The translations under genes were made by a program, and so were the position numbers. A DNA stretch of 64,000 bases from Desarmillaria ectypa (lineage: Eukaryota; Basidiomycota; Agaricomycetes; Agaricales; Physalacriaceae). The stretch covers positions 2,108,001 to 2,172,000 of the forward strand of contig JAUDYN010000002.1 in NCBI GenBank assembly GCA_030407005.1. The letters run 5' to 3'. The notes under the pieces were generated by a model. It did no database searches. It was given only the letters and a program-made list of their open reading frames with translations, and was not told the DNA's origin. This document shows, one piece after another, positions 22,790 to 35,756 of the stretch. Numbering within the stretch: the first letter of the stretch is position 1; every line of letters begins with the position of its first letter.

Positions 22790-25700
22790 CCCTTGGGCGG
22801 GTATCGCGCATCTGCAAAAGTTCTCATAACTAGACATCCTACTTATTCACATTTAGTAGCATTCTCGAACAGTTATATAAATGGAACCAGACTACTGTTC
22901 TTTTCGTTGTTGTGATGGGAAATTTCCTTCAATGTTGGGGTTTCATTTCCGAGTCATTTCAAACTTTACCTCAAGGCTGACTCGGATGCAGAAAGATGTA
23001 CCTGCAATTCCCATTCGAGACTCTAGGGTTCGCTCAACGTTGGCTATCCAACAAGCCTTTGACATGAACCGAGAACGGACATGCCCGTCCTCATACCAAA
23101 ACTTCAAATGTGAATGTTGTGAACAGTGAACTGAAATGGCAAAACTTGATGAAGTATGAAGGATAGGCACGGCGTACAATTTCACTTGGTAGAAATTCCA
23201 AGAAATTCAGGACATTTTCAAATGTTCGCTTCACTATCTCGTCCGATCCCGAATTTGCGCGGCTATAACGCAGTGCGAAATCCAACTCAGCGTTGTATTT
23301 GCCCCGGCTAATGCGACTGGACAACATCAACGCCACACGGTGCAAAGCGTCAAATCGTGGCTCCTTCACGAGAACGTTCTTATCGCGGTAGAAGATGAAA
23401 TTATTATTAGGGTTGCTCGACGTCCTATCAAAACACTTTTCGAATCCAGAGCACCTGTTCGTTGTACCTTGACCTAACCTTCGACCGGGGCTAAGCACTG
23501 TGATGACGCGCCCATTTTTAGTCTTCCGGATATTCGGAGACCCCCGACTTTCAACCGGCGAGTCCCGGAGGTATCGGCATTCCCGGTCCACCCCCGGATC
23601 CCACAGGACCGGCAAAAGAATTCCCCGTTCCCCACAATATTGCCATTACGACATGATCTTAGTACCTGACGCTGCCGCGCTTCCTTCCCCTGTTTGTTTC
23701 CACCGCCCCTCTCACGATTCCGACCTAGGGACCCATAGGCATCTACACAGCAACGAACGAATTTTTAACAAACCAGACAACAGCCGGCAGCAGGGCCTGA
23801 ATAATTGCACCGAGTGCTACTTTTACCCCGCCGCCACTAATCCAGCGGGGACGTTGGTGGGTCGAAGAAGCCTCAAAGACAAGTAACGCCAAGGGATTGA
23901 CGTTAGAGCGCTTCGAAGCCCTTCGCTACTCGGACTTTACTTGAATTGCGCGCCAAGTCAAATGTCGTCATAAATTCCACTTCATTTATTCTCCTTCCGT
24001 CCCGAGGTACCAAGACCTCGAAATCGACGTGTGGATACAAGTGGGTGGCGAATTCACACATGTTTCCCGACTAAATTCACTTGGCGCTTCAGCTTGAAGT
24101 CTTGCATGTAGTAATTCAAAGTCAAGCCCTCTCAAGCGGAAGATACATGTGAAGCAGCTTGATCCGAATTCAATTCAGTGAGTCCTACCTGGCACGTGTG
24201 CATGCGTCTTTGACTTCTATGTACCGCTGCCAGCGCCAGAGCATACCAATGCGGCCATGCGTTCCCAGCATTTCCTTAGAGCAAATTCGCGTTTCATGAC
24301 ATCATGGCATTGTGGCCGAGAGTTATAATTTGCCGGTTTCTATGTTGTCGTGGCGTCGCATGTGCGCGAGGAATGCAGTACATGTTACACCAGAATATGG
24401 AGAGCCTTTCTTGAAGCATGTTCCGAGTTGTTAACGGACTCAGGAATACGACATGTCATTTGGGTTGCCAACAAGGGAAGTTGCCACCGCAAGCTGGAGA
24501 TTCGCCCATCTACGCAGACAAGAGAATTCAATGTGAGTATTTTGAGTCCTGCCTCAGGTTGCTTCCTCGGCCGGAGAGTTGGTCAAGGACAGGTTATACC
24601 CATGCGGTCAAGCGTTCCACCTCCAGCGTATTGTACGGGTGCGCTTCAAGAATAGATAGCTTGCGGTCCAGTTCAAAGACAAGAGATGCGATATATCAAT
24701 GCGCGCTGCAAAAACGGCGGAATATCTACACTTCGATGCGAGACGGAGCTAAAAACCCAGACTTTGAACCGTTGCATACTGGATTTGAATGCTTCGTGAT
24801 CGACGCGTGGAAATACTATATGAATACGATCCGCAAAGCGTCTCCGTCCGTGGTACGTTTAATCCTTCGCAAGTTCTTATGAAAAAAATCAATGACCTCG
24901 TCTGATGGTGTTGTATATCGTAGCCGATTCGATATAGATGCGCAGTCCTACAATGATTAGACAAGGCGGAAAGTTTCAGTGCACGAAATCCAGTAATCTG
25001 ATCGGAGGCGAAGTGAAAGAAGATAATGTCCGGTTTTCGGGCGCCAAACGCTTCTGGAGACACAGGAAATCTATACCCGGATACTAGCCCGTTGGACCGA
25101 AACGGACACATTGTCCGTTATTTAATAAGGTCAATAGTATCACGCGGTACCGGGAGAACGTTGTGACAATACTGGCCATAGGATAGGTGCTCCGACGTTT
25201 CCTCCGTAGCAGCTGGACCGGAGTTGTAACTTGTAGTCTCGTAGAAGAGATGCAGGCCGTGCACCATTACAAACGGGAAGTGTGTAGTACTCAGAGCTGC
25301 ACCGTTCTAAGAGTAAAGATGCAAGATATAGTGCGTGAACAGTCTGGCCTGTTGATGCTTATATGCAGAAGTGAAGTAGAGACCGGCATGCGCGTTGATG
25401 ATTTTCGAAAAAGATGAACATCCATCCGTACATGATGTAAACGAAGTATGTCAGGGTAGAACATGGTTCCGATGAGGTGGAGACTACGACTAAAAGCATC
25501 AGAGCATCCGCAGAAGAGTAAGACCCCAGATTTTCAAAGCATTCAATTAAGCAAGATATGGTAGACACTCCTTGGCTTTAACGACCATCTGAAATGACAG
25601 GACCGACGAGAACACCAACAAGCAAGGGCTATTTCCGACTGGTAGCGTATAAAAGTCACTGGAAGTTTACAGAGAGGACAGGGCAAAAGAGCGAGTTCAC

Positions 25701-28528
25701 TGCCTACAGTAGACAATACTGGTACTTATATTTGAAAGCAGGCGCTCTAGAGAATGCAGATCTCAAGTTCTTGGAAGTGTGATGCTGAGAGTTTCAAGAA
25801 GGAAGCAGTGCCATACAGCCATGGCCCGGTCACACTGAATGATTGAGAGAACTTGTATTGATTGTTTGTCACTTCCTAGATTCGTTGCCGAGGCTCATTA
25901 CACTCACCATCTTGGAGATGAACAAGTAACTCACTGTTATGATACCGATGACAATGCCCAGAGTGAATAAAAGCACTTGGCGACACTCTGCTCGCCGCAT
26001 TTTCGTAAACCTTGAACTGCGGCGAGACACCGGGAGGCTGTTTTATGCCAGATACCAGAAGGTTTTCGCCTCGAGGAACGGCTTCGAATCATGTAGCCAG
26101 TCAACTCATTATTTACCCTTGCCAAGTCAAGTGCCTATTACGAGCACCGGATGCGTTTGACGTTCGCAGCATAACTTGAGGGTTTCTTGGCACGAGCCCG
26201 AGAGCTCCCGAGCGTTAATAGGTCCCCGCGTCGCCGTATTAGCATCCGGCATGGGTATGTATGCAGGATTCAAGGTGTTCTAAATTTGGATGATCTTGGC
26301 ACTGTAAATCCCAATGCTTAAGGTGATATGCATGTTGATATGGATCGCGAATCATGGAGCCAAGTACTAGCCCGAGCATCCGCAAGATCAAGACTGACAA
26401 ATCACGATGCCAAGAGGACAACTGTAGAACAGGTTCAATCAATAACCTGCTTGGCCGCTAGCTGTCGAGGCTGTGTTTCACCTGGCGCGTATCTTAGGTT
26501 AATGAAGCTCTAGTAGGAAATACTGAGACAACTGACTGGAAGCTGGAAGAGATTGATCCGTACAAACAGTTTGTCTGTCCCGCTGACGAGCCAATCACAT
26601 TGTGAACGGATGCATGCTCTTGGTGAAAAAAAATATTCCGAAGAACTTGGCATTTGTCAACGGGTCCCACGTAGGATTAAAGATGCACTGCATAGGTCTG
26701 CGGAATGTTTGTTCAACTTAACGCCCCAAATCCATCATCTGGGGTCGGCTTCATGCCGACCGGGCGTGGGGTCAAGACTGCTAGCGCTTGCCAAGAAAAG
26801 AGCTATGTTCGAGTTGTCGCGGAGTAGTAACCGGGCTGCGGCGAATCTTACGAAATTACTCAAGACGGTCCCCCAACCCTATATACACAGCTATGCACGA
26901 ACCGTTTCGTAGTGACTAGAAACTGACGAGGGGGCCAAAGAGCTAAGTCGCTGAAGGGTATGCATCGACAGATTCAGACCGTAGTGATTGAAAAGATGAT
27001 AAACCACGTAGTTAGTAGATGCTTCAGTTTCTTCAAGAAGTGAAGTGTTAGTGTCCCTGGCAGAATAGTTGAAGGAGGAAAGCAGGAGCCAGCAGAACCA
27101 CATCAACATGAACAGTCGCGAATGATCTTCTGTAGAAGGAGTTTCGTTGGCTTAGTCTGAGCAGCGAGATATGAGCTGACGCGTATGCCTGAAAACAAGA
27201 TGTGTACCGTCAGATATGGGCCAGTCATGCATCCTAATCGGGCTTCAGTGACGTGCTCTGCTGTCCTGATTCGCGCCGCAGTTATATGTGAGGACATTCA
27301 AAGCGTCAGCGACTAGAAGCCTAACAGCTACGTGAAATATTGCTTTTCAAAGCCCCCCCTCGTTCAGGGACTTCGCCGTAGCAGCAGCAGTACGTTGACA
27401 ATGAAAAACAAAACGCCGAAGGCACAGCCACGTCCAAATATGGTCTCTGACCGCCGCAATCCCGCCATGTTTAAATATTAGAGTGCCGGTACTAACCGGT
27501 TTACCTGTAGCTTCAATTAACCCCACGTCAGATATAAGGGCTGGATAACTTCCAGGATGAATACGAAATGACTGAAGAGCTCGGAATTGGTATATTCAGG
27601 ATCTATATACAAAGCTTCCTGCATCCACCTAGAGCCGCTAGCCTTCTTCTGCTAGCCACGGGGAATGAAAAATCTCAACTCGTGCATTCGCGATACGTAT
27701 GACAGTGAATGTTATCGCATTCTGGACTTCTGCCACTCAGTTTTTTTTTTGCTCTCTTAGGTACACACCGTAACCTGGGATGGACACGAGGTATGGGCTA
27801 GATTCTAAATCATATCACTTGAAACCTTGAGCGATGGCATGGCTACATATATCGTCGTGGTCGGCGGCTCCATATGCACCCTATCAACAGTCCAATTCCT
27901 CGACTAGGAAGGCCGTCAGGAAGCTGGCATTCCGAGAGCGTGGACATCTTGTCAACTGCTAGGTGTAGGTGACCTGCAACGAAACCAGCGAGCCTTACCG
28001 AGATGCCTCACGGATGGGAGGAGTACTGAAGGAGACTAGTTAACGCGGTCCCGCTTGATAAGTACCGCTATACGAATGGAAAAATTCAAAGCATGATAGT
28101 TGAAGTTGCTCGGTACGTTGCGACAATACTATTATGCGAGTTGGTATCTTTGATACTCTACGAAGATTCATTGACTCCGATTTCGAATCGCATGACTTGT
28201 GTTCCCGGAAACGATTGTCTGCGGGGGCTAAATGAAGCAAGTAAGTACGGTCAGTAAGTAATTAGTGACAGCATGACGGAGGAACGACAAATGAGACACG
28301 CATAGCAACAGTATGTGTAAAGTCACCAGCACTATTCGACGGTTAAAGCATCGACTAGTATCCAGATAAAAACCTGCGATCCGAGATGAGAGGAATAGAA
28401 TGCGATCGAAAGCATATGGGCGTGACATATCTACGGTTGGTTGGATGTGAAAGGCACTGTTGGATGAGAAAAAGACGCATCATCTGGGCGTCATTCCGGG
28501 CTTCAAATGAGAAATTAGGGAGGTCCCA
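22790..28528. other. 5.7-kb gene-poor region
   Basis: I looked on both strands for exon series, domains and terminal repeats and found none I would defend. Frames are short and their translations lack family signatures. A few minus-strand segments (26890-27297 and around 25360-25570) have hydrophobic stretches reminiscent of fungal multi-pass membrane proteins, but are broken by stops and frame changes. This could be a decayed gene or transposon relic. Elsewhere in the window genes are usually 50-900 bp apart, so this gap is exceptional. Confidence 0.5.
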
Positions 28529-29312
28529 TCATGTATCAACTGCGTGATTGACGTTGAGAGTGAATTTCCAGATTTCGACACCCTCCCAGTCCTCTTTAGC
28601 CCATTTGAGGCCACTCTTGTTGAGGACTTTGGAGATCTTTCTCAACGGAATTTGTTCAGTTTTGAAGCTCCAGTAGGAGCTGGCTTCTGATAAGACGCGG
28701 TCAACGAGAGCCGGGTCGCGGCGTTCGAGACAAAGAAGGATGGGGGGAGGATGGGGGGAGACGGACGCGAGCGCATGGAGAGTTCGTAGCAGAGGTTGAA
28801 CAAGATGTGATGCATAGACGGTGTCAGCGGTGATGATGAGATCAAAGGATGAAATAATGAGAGGATCGTGCCATTGATTCGGCTGGACAGTCCAGTCAAG
28901 CTGGCGAATAGAAATTTCTCCTGAAGATGAAGGCAGAAGAGGGACGTTGGTGGAGATATTTCGGAGAAGAATGGTGGTTGTTACGGTGGGAAGATCAGTG
29001 GCAACGACGGCCCATCCGAGAGAGCTGAGGACGAGACTAGATAGAGGTGAGAAAATATTCAGACAAGAAAAAGGAAACAAACGCAGAGAGCCCAATACCG
29101 CTGCCTAGCTCGATGACCCGCATACCGGGTTTGAAGAGACGTGGATGAACGACTTGAGCCAGATAGACAGAGAGAACTTGCGCCCCCAGCCATAGGGCAG
29201 TTCCATTTGACGTTCCGTCATCGGACTGTGCCAATTGAAAGGTAAGAGAAGGGGAGAATGAATACGATAGCAGGGGTAGATGCTTGGTAGCATGAGCAGG
29301 GAAGGAAGGCAT
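28529..29312 (-). CDS. METTL21/EEF-type lysine methyltransferase-like protein
   Basis: Two exons give about 245 residues, starting MPSFPAHATKHLPLLSYSF. The S-adenosylmethionine fold has motif I in MRVIELGSGIGLSALVLSSLGW. Motif post-I is VVATDLP, ending the second strand, and a later SFDLIITADTVYA corresponds to the (D/E)xxY-type position of the seven-beta-strand protein-lysine methyltransferases (METTL21 group). An N-terminal GTALWLGAQVLSVYLAQ block is also typical. Fungal relatives modify elongation factors and chaperones; the substrate here cannot be told. The intron begins GTTTGT after GLSA. It diverges from the RhoGEF with 260 bp between starts. Confidence 0.75.
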
Positions 29313-29572
29313 GAGGCATTGTTTGGAATGGAGGCGATTAGCATCGCGACCGTTATAGCTTTGGTTAGCTTAGGTTAGCTTTGCTTCCTTTGACTGTATT
29401 CTGCCTTGCATTTCACGACCACGATACCACGGCCTGTCCTACTTCATAACCCACGTTTCTTTCCTCTTCCATCTGCTGCGCCGTCGTCGTCTTTGCTTTG
29501 CTTTCTATTGCATCATTCAAGCTCGATTCACATTCACTTCGAGTTGTCCATAGATACTGATCTCAAATACTC

Positions 29573-32500
29573 ATGAAGGCTTTCCTGTCGCGCCTGCATA
29601 TCGGCGGCAGCAAGGACAAGGAACGAGATTCATTATCCATTCCGAAGGAAAAACTCCCTCCATTGCGTCCTTGGCCCCCAGAGGAGTCCCAGAGGACAGC
29701 CTCTAATACCCCGACTTCCTACGCTAATTTCAAGCCGCTTCCCGAACTTGTTCAAGATCAATTCTCGTCGCAGCTCACTCCCAGAAATCCTAGCGACAAC
29801 CCTTCACCGACGACCTCAACGACGCCGACGCCTTCCGTGACTTCTCCCACCCCCTCGCGTGCTGAGGACCCTCTTCCCGACTTGCCCGTTCGCGCCATTT
29901 CTCCACGTCAGGATCCCGATATTTCAGGTCGTAGCCAGAGGAAACAGAACGGATCGGGATATCCCAACGGCAGTGTGTTTGCAGCTACTGCGTCGGAGGT
30001 GCAGAAAAAGGTCGCTTTCATTTCGCCTCCACCAACGCCTTCCAACTTTGATCGCTTCCTCCCTGAGTCACCTCCAGCAGCTCCCCTTCCTGCTCCCATC
30101 AAAACAAACGTATCGCGATTCCAGGCTACCCACAAAGAGCCACGAGGCCCCACTCCCTCAGGTGCCTCATCGTCCAAAACCGATCTAGGCACCCTGGGCA
30201 AGGGCAGAGCCGCTTCCACTCGCGCCGTTTCCCCATATCTTCAGAGACTTGACGCTTCAGCCCCGTCGCTCAGGTCCGCCTCGCCATATTCCCAGATGAC
30301 GGAAAACACCAGTGGGAGCAGAATTCTCGCTGCTGCTTCTTGGAGTGAGGTTACAGAAGAGGACCTTGTATCCAACCTCGGTTCGAGAGAACGTACGCGT
30401 CAAGAAGTTTTGTTTGAAATAATTTCCAGTGAGGAAAGGTACGTCTCAGAAAGCTTCCTTAAGTTTCCGTTTAATAAATGCGTTACAGATATGTCCAAGA
30501 ACTGGTAAAGATGAAAGATACATTTATTGACCCCCTTCTGCATCCTTTTTCCGCCCCATCAACAAATACCCCGCTGTCTGCAGCGTCGACACCTAACCTC
30601 GACTACGACTACTTCCGCACCGAATCACCGACAGAATCTGTTGACCATCTACCTCCCATCGCGGCGCGCTTCATGTCCCCCACACCCTCAGCTGAAGCGC
30701 ATTCACGGACTCCTAATATCGACACTGAATCACTAGATAGTGACGAGGAAGATGAAGGAGACGATCACATGGGGAGGGCGTTCAATACTCCTCGGAAGAA
30801 CGGCACAGCAAGTCAGGCCTCAAAACACAACCATCCACGTTCACCTTATCGCACTACGGTCACACGGACTGCTGCGAAACCCGGCACGTCGGTCCCGTTC
30901 CCAACACGGTCCCATCAATCCCTTCCTCCCCCCGCACGGGCCAATCAGTCTACCCAGTCATTAGGCAGGCAATCCATAGTTGTCGAGCGGGAGCGGGAAC
31001 GACACCTCAGTCATTCCAAAGCGTCAAGCCCCAAGTCAGGGATGTTACGCAAATTCAAGAAGAGTGAAACGGGTAGTAACCCTTTCGGTGATGCGATTGC
31101 GCCACATCAGTTGCCCGAAGATCTTCGGATTTGTCTGGAGGTTGTCGATAGCGGCGTTCTAGATGGTCACAAGCGACTGTCGGAGAGTTTGAAGAAGCGA
31201 TATGACGATCAATACCCACTCGTAAGGACGTTAGCCGACGTGTTTGTGTCGAATGTGAGTTCATCAGATTGGTCCCGTGCAAATTTACTGATCGGCGTCT
31301 TTGGAAGGCGGATATTTTCCACGGATACGCGACTTATGTCCTGCACCTCGAACGGGCTCTGGGACAGGTTGACAACGCTCTGTCTAACGTATCGAATAAG
31401 AAACCAAAGAACCAAGATGTAGCGGATTGGAACAAGGTGTGCAAGTTCCTCCAAAAGCTCGAGGAGAACTCCAGTGAGAAGGGCGAAACTGGTCTGGCGA
31501 TAACACTTTCAAAACCTTTCCAGAGGCTGCTAAAGTATCCCCTGCTCTTCCAAAATTTGCTCTTCCATACGGACCCAAGTACGTTTGAGTACGAGAGCAC
31601 CCTGCAGATGGTGGCAGAGGTTGAGGCGATTGTGAGGAGCATAGAAGACGAGAAAATACAGAAGGAGGAGAGGGACAAGACAAGAGATGTCTTCGCAAGG
31701 ATCGAGGGACTCGATAAGGTACGACAGTTGGCGCTACCGAAGCCTTCGAGAGTGTTGGTGGAGGAGAAGCAATGTCCACCGTCACTACAGGGTCCACCGC
31801 TTAAGGCGTCCTCGCCACCACCGGGAGGAGTGCGAGGGAAGAGCTCATTTAAGCGGCTGAGCGATGTACTGGGAAGCCCGGGGAAGAAGGATCTGTGGTT
31901 GGTAGTTTTTAATGACGTCGTGCTGCAATGTCAGCGGACGGGAACAACCAGTCTACCATTGGCAGCGCCGACTAATTCTAGAACGACGAGTATGCCGGAG
32001 ATGCAAGGAAAGGCCAAGTACGCCACGACAGGGAGGCGAAACTCCCATACCAAGCCCCGGAATCTGTACAAGTTTATAAAGGTCTGTCTGTCCACTTACA
32101 AAGCAGTCTGATAAGTGAAGGTAATTGTTGACGTACTCACAGATAGAAAATTGGGCTATCGGGGACGTTGCGAAGCCTAGAGAGGGTGTTGTATCGATGG
32201 AAGAGTGAGTTTCTCTTATTCAACTGGTTCAACATTTCCTAGATTTATATTATTATTTTAGTGTCGCTCGTACCCGCGCACAGGTGCACCAGCCTCGAAT
32301 CGTCCCTCTACCGTCTGACGATGAAGATGGAGGTATGGACTCGGACGACTCAGATCGAAAAAGCAAAATGAGCTTTTCTTACTGGGGAGCGGACAAAGTG
32401 ACGGTCCAGAAGCCCGTCATCAAGGGCCGCCTAGCAGTGGCGAACCCACGACGAGGGGGTGCACCTTCGTACGGGCGTGAATCATCTGCCAACGCGAAAT

Positions 32501-32811
32501 TCGGCTCCCGATTGGTATCAGATGGGTCTCCGGCGGCGCGGGCACCCAGTCGACGAACGGGAGCGACAACGCCCGCGTCACGGAGGCATGACGATATGAA
32601 ATCTACGGTGACTCGCCCAGAGTGGAATGCGAGCACGAGGAACGTGCAGCATAAAACTAGAGTGCGGAATACGTCACAGACTAGTGCAGCTGTTAGCTCT
32701 AAAAGCACTGTGCAGCCCAAGACTGTAGCGTCTCCCGCGCCATCCGAGGACTCTGGGGTAGGCCTATATCGTCAGATGCTTGCGAAAGATCCGTCTCTGA
32801 ATAATGCTTGA
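29573..32811 (+). CDS. Rho guanine-nucleotide exchange factor with a split DH domain
   Basis: The ATG at 29573 begins a long disordered, Ser/Pro-rich N-terminus (MKAFLSRLHIGGSKDKERDS and on). The Dbl-homology domain begins with SRERTRQEVLFEIISSEERYVQELVKM (conserved region 1). It is then interrupted by an acidic, Ser/Pro-rich insert of roughly 220 residues. It resumes at LPEDLRICLEVVDSG, IFHGYATYVLHLERA and CR3 (LAITLSKPFQRLLKYPLLFQNL). A PH-like stretch follows (KKDLWLVVFNDVVLQCQ, then NLYKFIKIENWAIGD across an intron), and a basic disordered tail ends at TGA 32809. It should load GTP on Rho/Cdc42-type GTPases and act in polarity or wall growth. Introns are near 30438-30489, 31257-31308, 32082-32143 and 32204-32262. 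Confidence 0.85.
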
Positions 32812-33194
32812 AGGTTCCATAACCATCTTGTTCCCTCACTCTTTTTTATGTTGTGCGTACCTGCTTTGGCATTCCTTCATCTCCCAGCGATCCCATCCTT
32901 CACCCTCATTGCATCCTTATCATTTACTATTAAACTCTCATACATTATATATACCGGTGCGTGGGTACAAGTATTTGCCTCGACTCCTTTGAATGCTTTT
33001 CGCTTACATAACTGCTATATCGATGTTCACGCTTACGATAGGTTCCCTCAGTTTTTTTTTCTTTCTCTCTTGGTAATTTCGTCAATGGCCAAATACCCCG
33101 CATGTTCAATATACGAACTATCATATATATTTCTCTTCTAACACGCTACTTACTTAGACTTGGGCTGTATCACTATGCTGCTTTGGGGCCTCTT
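32812..33194. other. Convergent 3' intergenic region
   Basis: This T-rich 380-bp gap lies between the stop codons of the RhoGEF and asparagine synthetase. No coding signature; the two 3' untranslated regions are expected here. Confidence 0.5.
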
Positions 33195-35517
33195 TCAATC
33201 ACTACTTTCACTGCTTTGGTATGCCGCGTTGTGGATACTGACACTTCGACCAGATGGGTCCGATGCACATCCCCAGTCGCCGCGGGGTATCCATCTACAA
33301 GGGTAGTTGAGTCTAGACGTGCGTTCAAGAGTAGTATTGACTTACCGCACGGCAGTTTTAGCAGCTGCCTCGCTCGGGAAGAGACCTAATGATGATGAGG
33401 ATGGCAAGAAAACGAAATGTCAATTGGAACGCACCGTCGAAAACGTCACGAATGTAATAAGCCTCCTTCGTATCAGGCGCGCCATCCGGCCAACGTTCGG
33501 CGCGCTTGGCAAAGGCCTCATCGGAAACGACAGATGCTGCATGATCTTTCATACTATAGAGAAAAGTACGTAAGCATTTTGGAGGGCAAGAATCAGGATG
33601 ATTCAGGCATACCCATCGATCCACGAGTATCCCACACCATCGGAGAATTGCTCCTTCTGCCGCCAGAGGATAGATTTAGGCAGGTAAGGCTGGGATGAAA
33701 TAGATGTATTGAGGAACATTTAGCAGCCCGTGCCAAATACACGTACCTTGCCATCTGGTGCGCAATCAAATGCTTTTCGAAGAACATACTAAAAACCCAC
33801 GACACTCTTAGCAATAGTCAGTCTTTGCCAGATCGAGAAAGACACACTTTTTCCATCTTTGGGCACCCATCCTCATCGACTTCTTGGCCAGTACCCTTGT
33901 TGAACATCTTTTCTTTTGGATCGATGTTCATAGCGACTTCAAGGAAGGCCTTGTCGAGGAAAGGTACACGGGCTTCGAGTCCCCAAGCCATCGTCGATCT
34001 TGTAGATCATTAGTTATTTGGGTGCATCAGTAGGCAGGGACGGTGAACTGACTTATTCGCCCGAAGGCAATCAGAAGTATGCAGATTTTTCACACGTCTC
34101 ACAGTCTCCTGGTGGAACGCAGCCTTGTCAGGGGCAGCGTGGAAGTAGAGATAACCTAGCGAATCCATGAGTGATCACTCTGTCATAGACAGACACAACA
34201 TACCACCCAAAATTTCGTCGCTTCCCTCTCCGCTGAGGACCATTTTGACACCCATGGCCTTGATTTTTCGGCTCAAAAGGTACATTGGAGTGCTCGCACG
34301 GACGGTGGTAACATCGTAGGTCTCCAGGTGATAGATTACTTCTGGGATGGCGTCCAACCCTTCTTGGACAGTGAAGACGTACTCATGGTGCACAGTTCCA
34401 AGGAAATGGGCAGCCTTCCTCGCAGCGAGAAGATCAGGAGAATTTTCTAGACCGATGGAAAACGAATGTAGTTGAGGCCATGATGCTAGCGTCGCTGAAG
34501 AGACAATCAGTGTGTAATATATCGTATCAAGGGTCAGACGGACCTTCTTCTGTTATGAAGCCGGTTGGCGTAGGTGGCCCACTGACAGCCTCTTCAAGTT
34601 TTCGTTTCCGAGCGTCGAAATGGGCCTGTGCGACTTTTTCTGTCTCTCTAGCCGCGATAGAGGCAATCAAGCTACTATCAAGTCCACCACTGAGCAAGAC
34701 TCCGTATGGGACTTCGGACATCAACCGTTTGCGTACCGCAGCTTCCAGGGTTTCACGGAGAAGTGTGAGATCGGTAAGTGCTGTTGGAATTGTAGCGGTT
34801 GGACCCTCATCATCTCCATGCCACCAAGTCGGGTGGTAATATCGCATCGTTGTGCCGTCACGACTATCGTAGACGTGTCCGGGAGGAAACGAAATGATTT
34901 TGTCGCATTCATCAACAATGGCTTTGAGTTCGGATGCGAAATATACTGCTCCAAGACGCTTGGAACTCCAGCCTTGGTATAAAGTGGTGATACCGATAGG
35001 GTCACGCGAGGCAATGATTCGACTGGGAGTGACTGATTCGTCGAGAAGAACAAAGGAAAACATTCCGTCTAGCATGTTGCAAAGATCTTTGCCATGCTCT
35101 TGATACTATCAGTAATGTCAGAGGAAATCATGGTCGGATGGTAAAAAGAATCACCAGTGGAATGATAACTTCACAGTCAGAGTGAGTCTTAAACTTGTAT
35201 TCCCGTTTCAAGGATGAACGCAAGGTCGTATGGTTGTAGATCTCGCCATTCACGGTCAAGATCAGCTTCCCATCTTGGCTTGTCAAAGGTTGAGCACCAG
35301 TATCTGCCATACAATGAGCCATGTATAGACAAAAATAAAGATGCTACTGACCAACCCCGACAATTGCTAGTCGTTCGTGCACTAAGACACTTTCTTTGCC
35401 CACAAAGCAGCCCGACCAGTCAGGGCCACGATGGCGTATCCGCTTAGAGAGTGCGATGAGGTGGGCGCGTTCCGAGGCCGGTTTTTCAAGTCCATGGACT
35501 GCACAGATTCCACACAT
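33195..35517 (-). CDS. Asparagine synthetase (glutamine-hydrolysing)
   Basis: It makes asparagine from aspartate, glutamine and ATP in the cytosol. Exon 1 starts MCGICAVHG, so Cys2 is the glutaminase nucleophile. [26 protein letters not shown] and the [14 protein letters not shown] block complete the class II amidotransferase domain. The synthetase domain has the ATP pyrophosphatase loop [13 protein letters not shown], then [23 protein letters not shown] and [17 protein letters not shown], and [11 protein letters not shown]. The last exons read [49 protein letters not shown], the typical C-terminus. The stop is at 33195. About eight introns. It diverges from PIS1 with 239 bp between starts. 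Confidence 0.93.
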
Positions 35518-35756
35518 GATATACGAGTTATTTTCCGAGAATTCAAGTGACAGACAGGGTGCAAAATTTGGATTTGAGAAAATTCTGACTCACGTTGCGA
35601 TAAGATAAGAGGATAAACTTTAAGTAAAAGATACTGACACATCTATATTTGTAAAGTGGCCGGGTCTGCTGTTGTCCGTCTTTTTTGACCTACTTGCGCC
35701 GTTCCACCGCCTTCCACCACCACGTCTCGGTTCTTGCTCTCAGACTTTGTGGAAAT

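Noticed and set aside
26890..27297. Remnant of a multi-pass membrane protein on the minus strand
   Set aside because: The two hydrophobic segments lie in different frames, with stops between them, and no splice model joins them; too weak to annotate.
29362..29385. Telomere-like TTAGGTTAGC units upstream of the RhoGEF
   Set aside because: Only two or three imperfect units (GGTTAGCTT) occur, far too few for a telomeric tract; possibly a promoter repeat.
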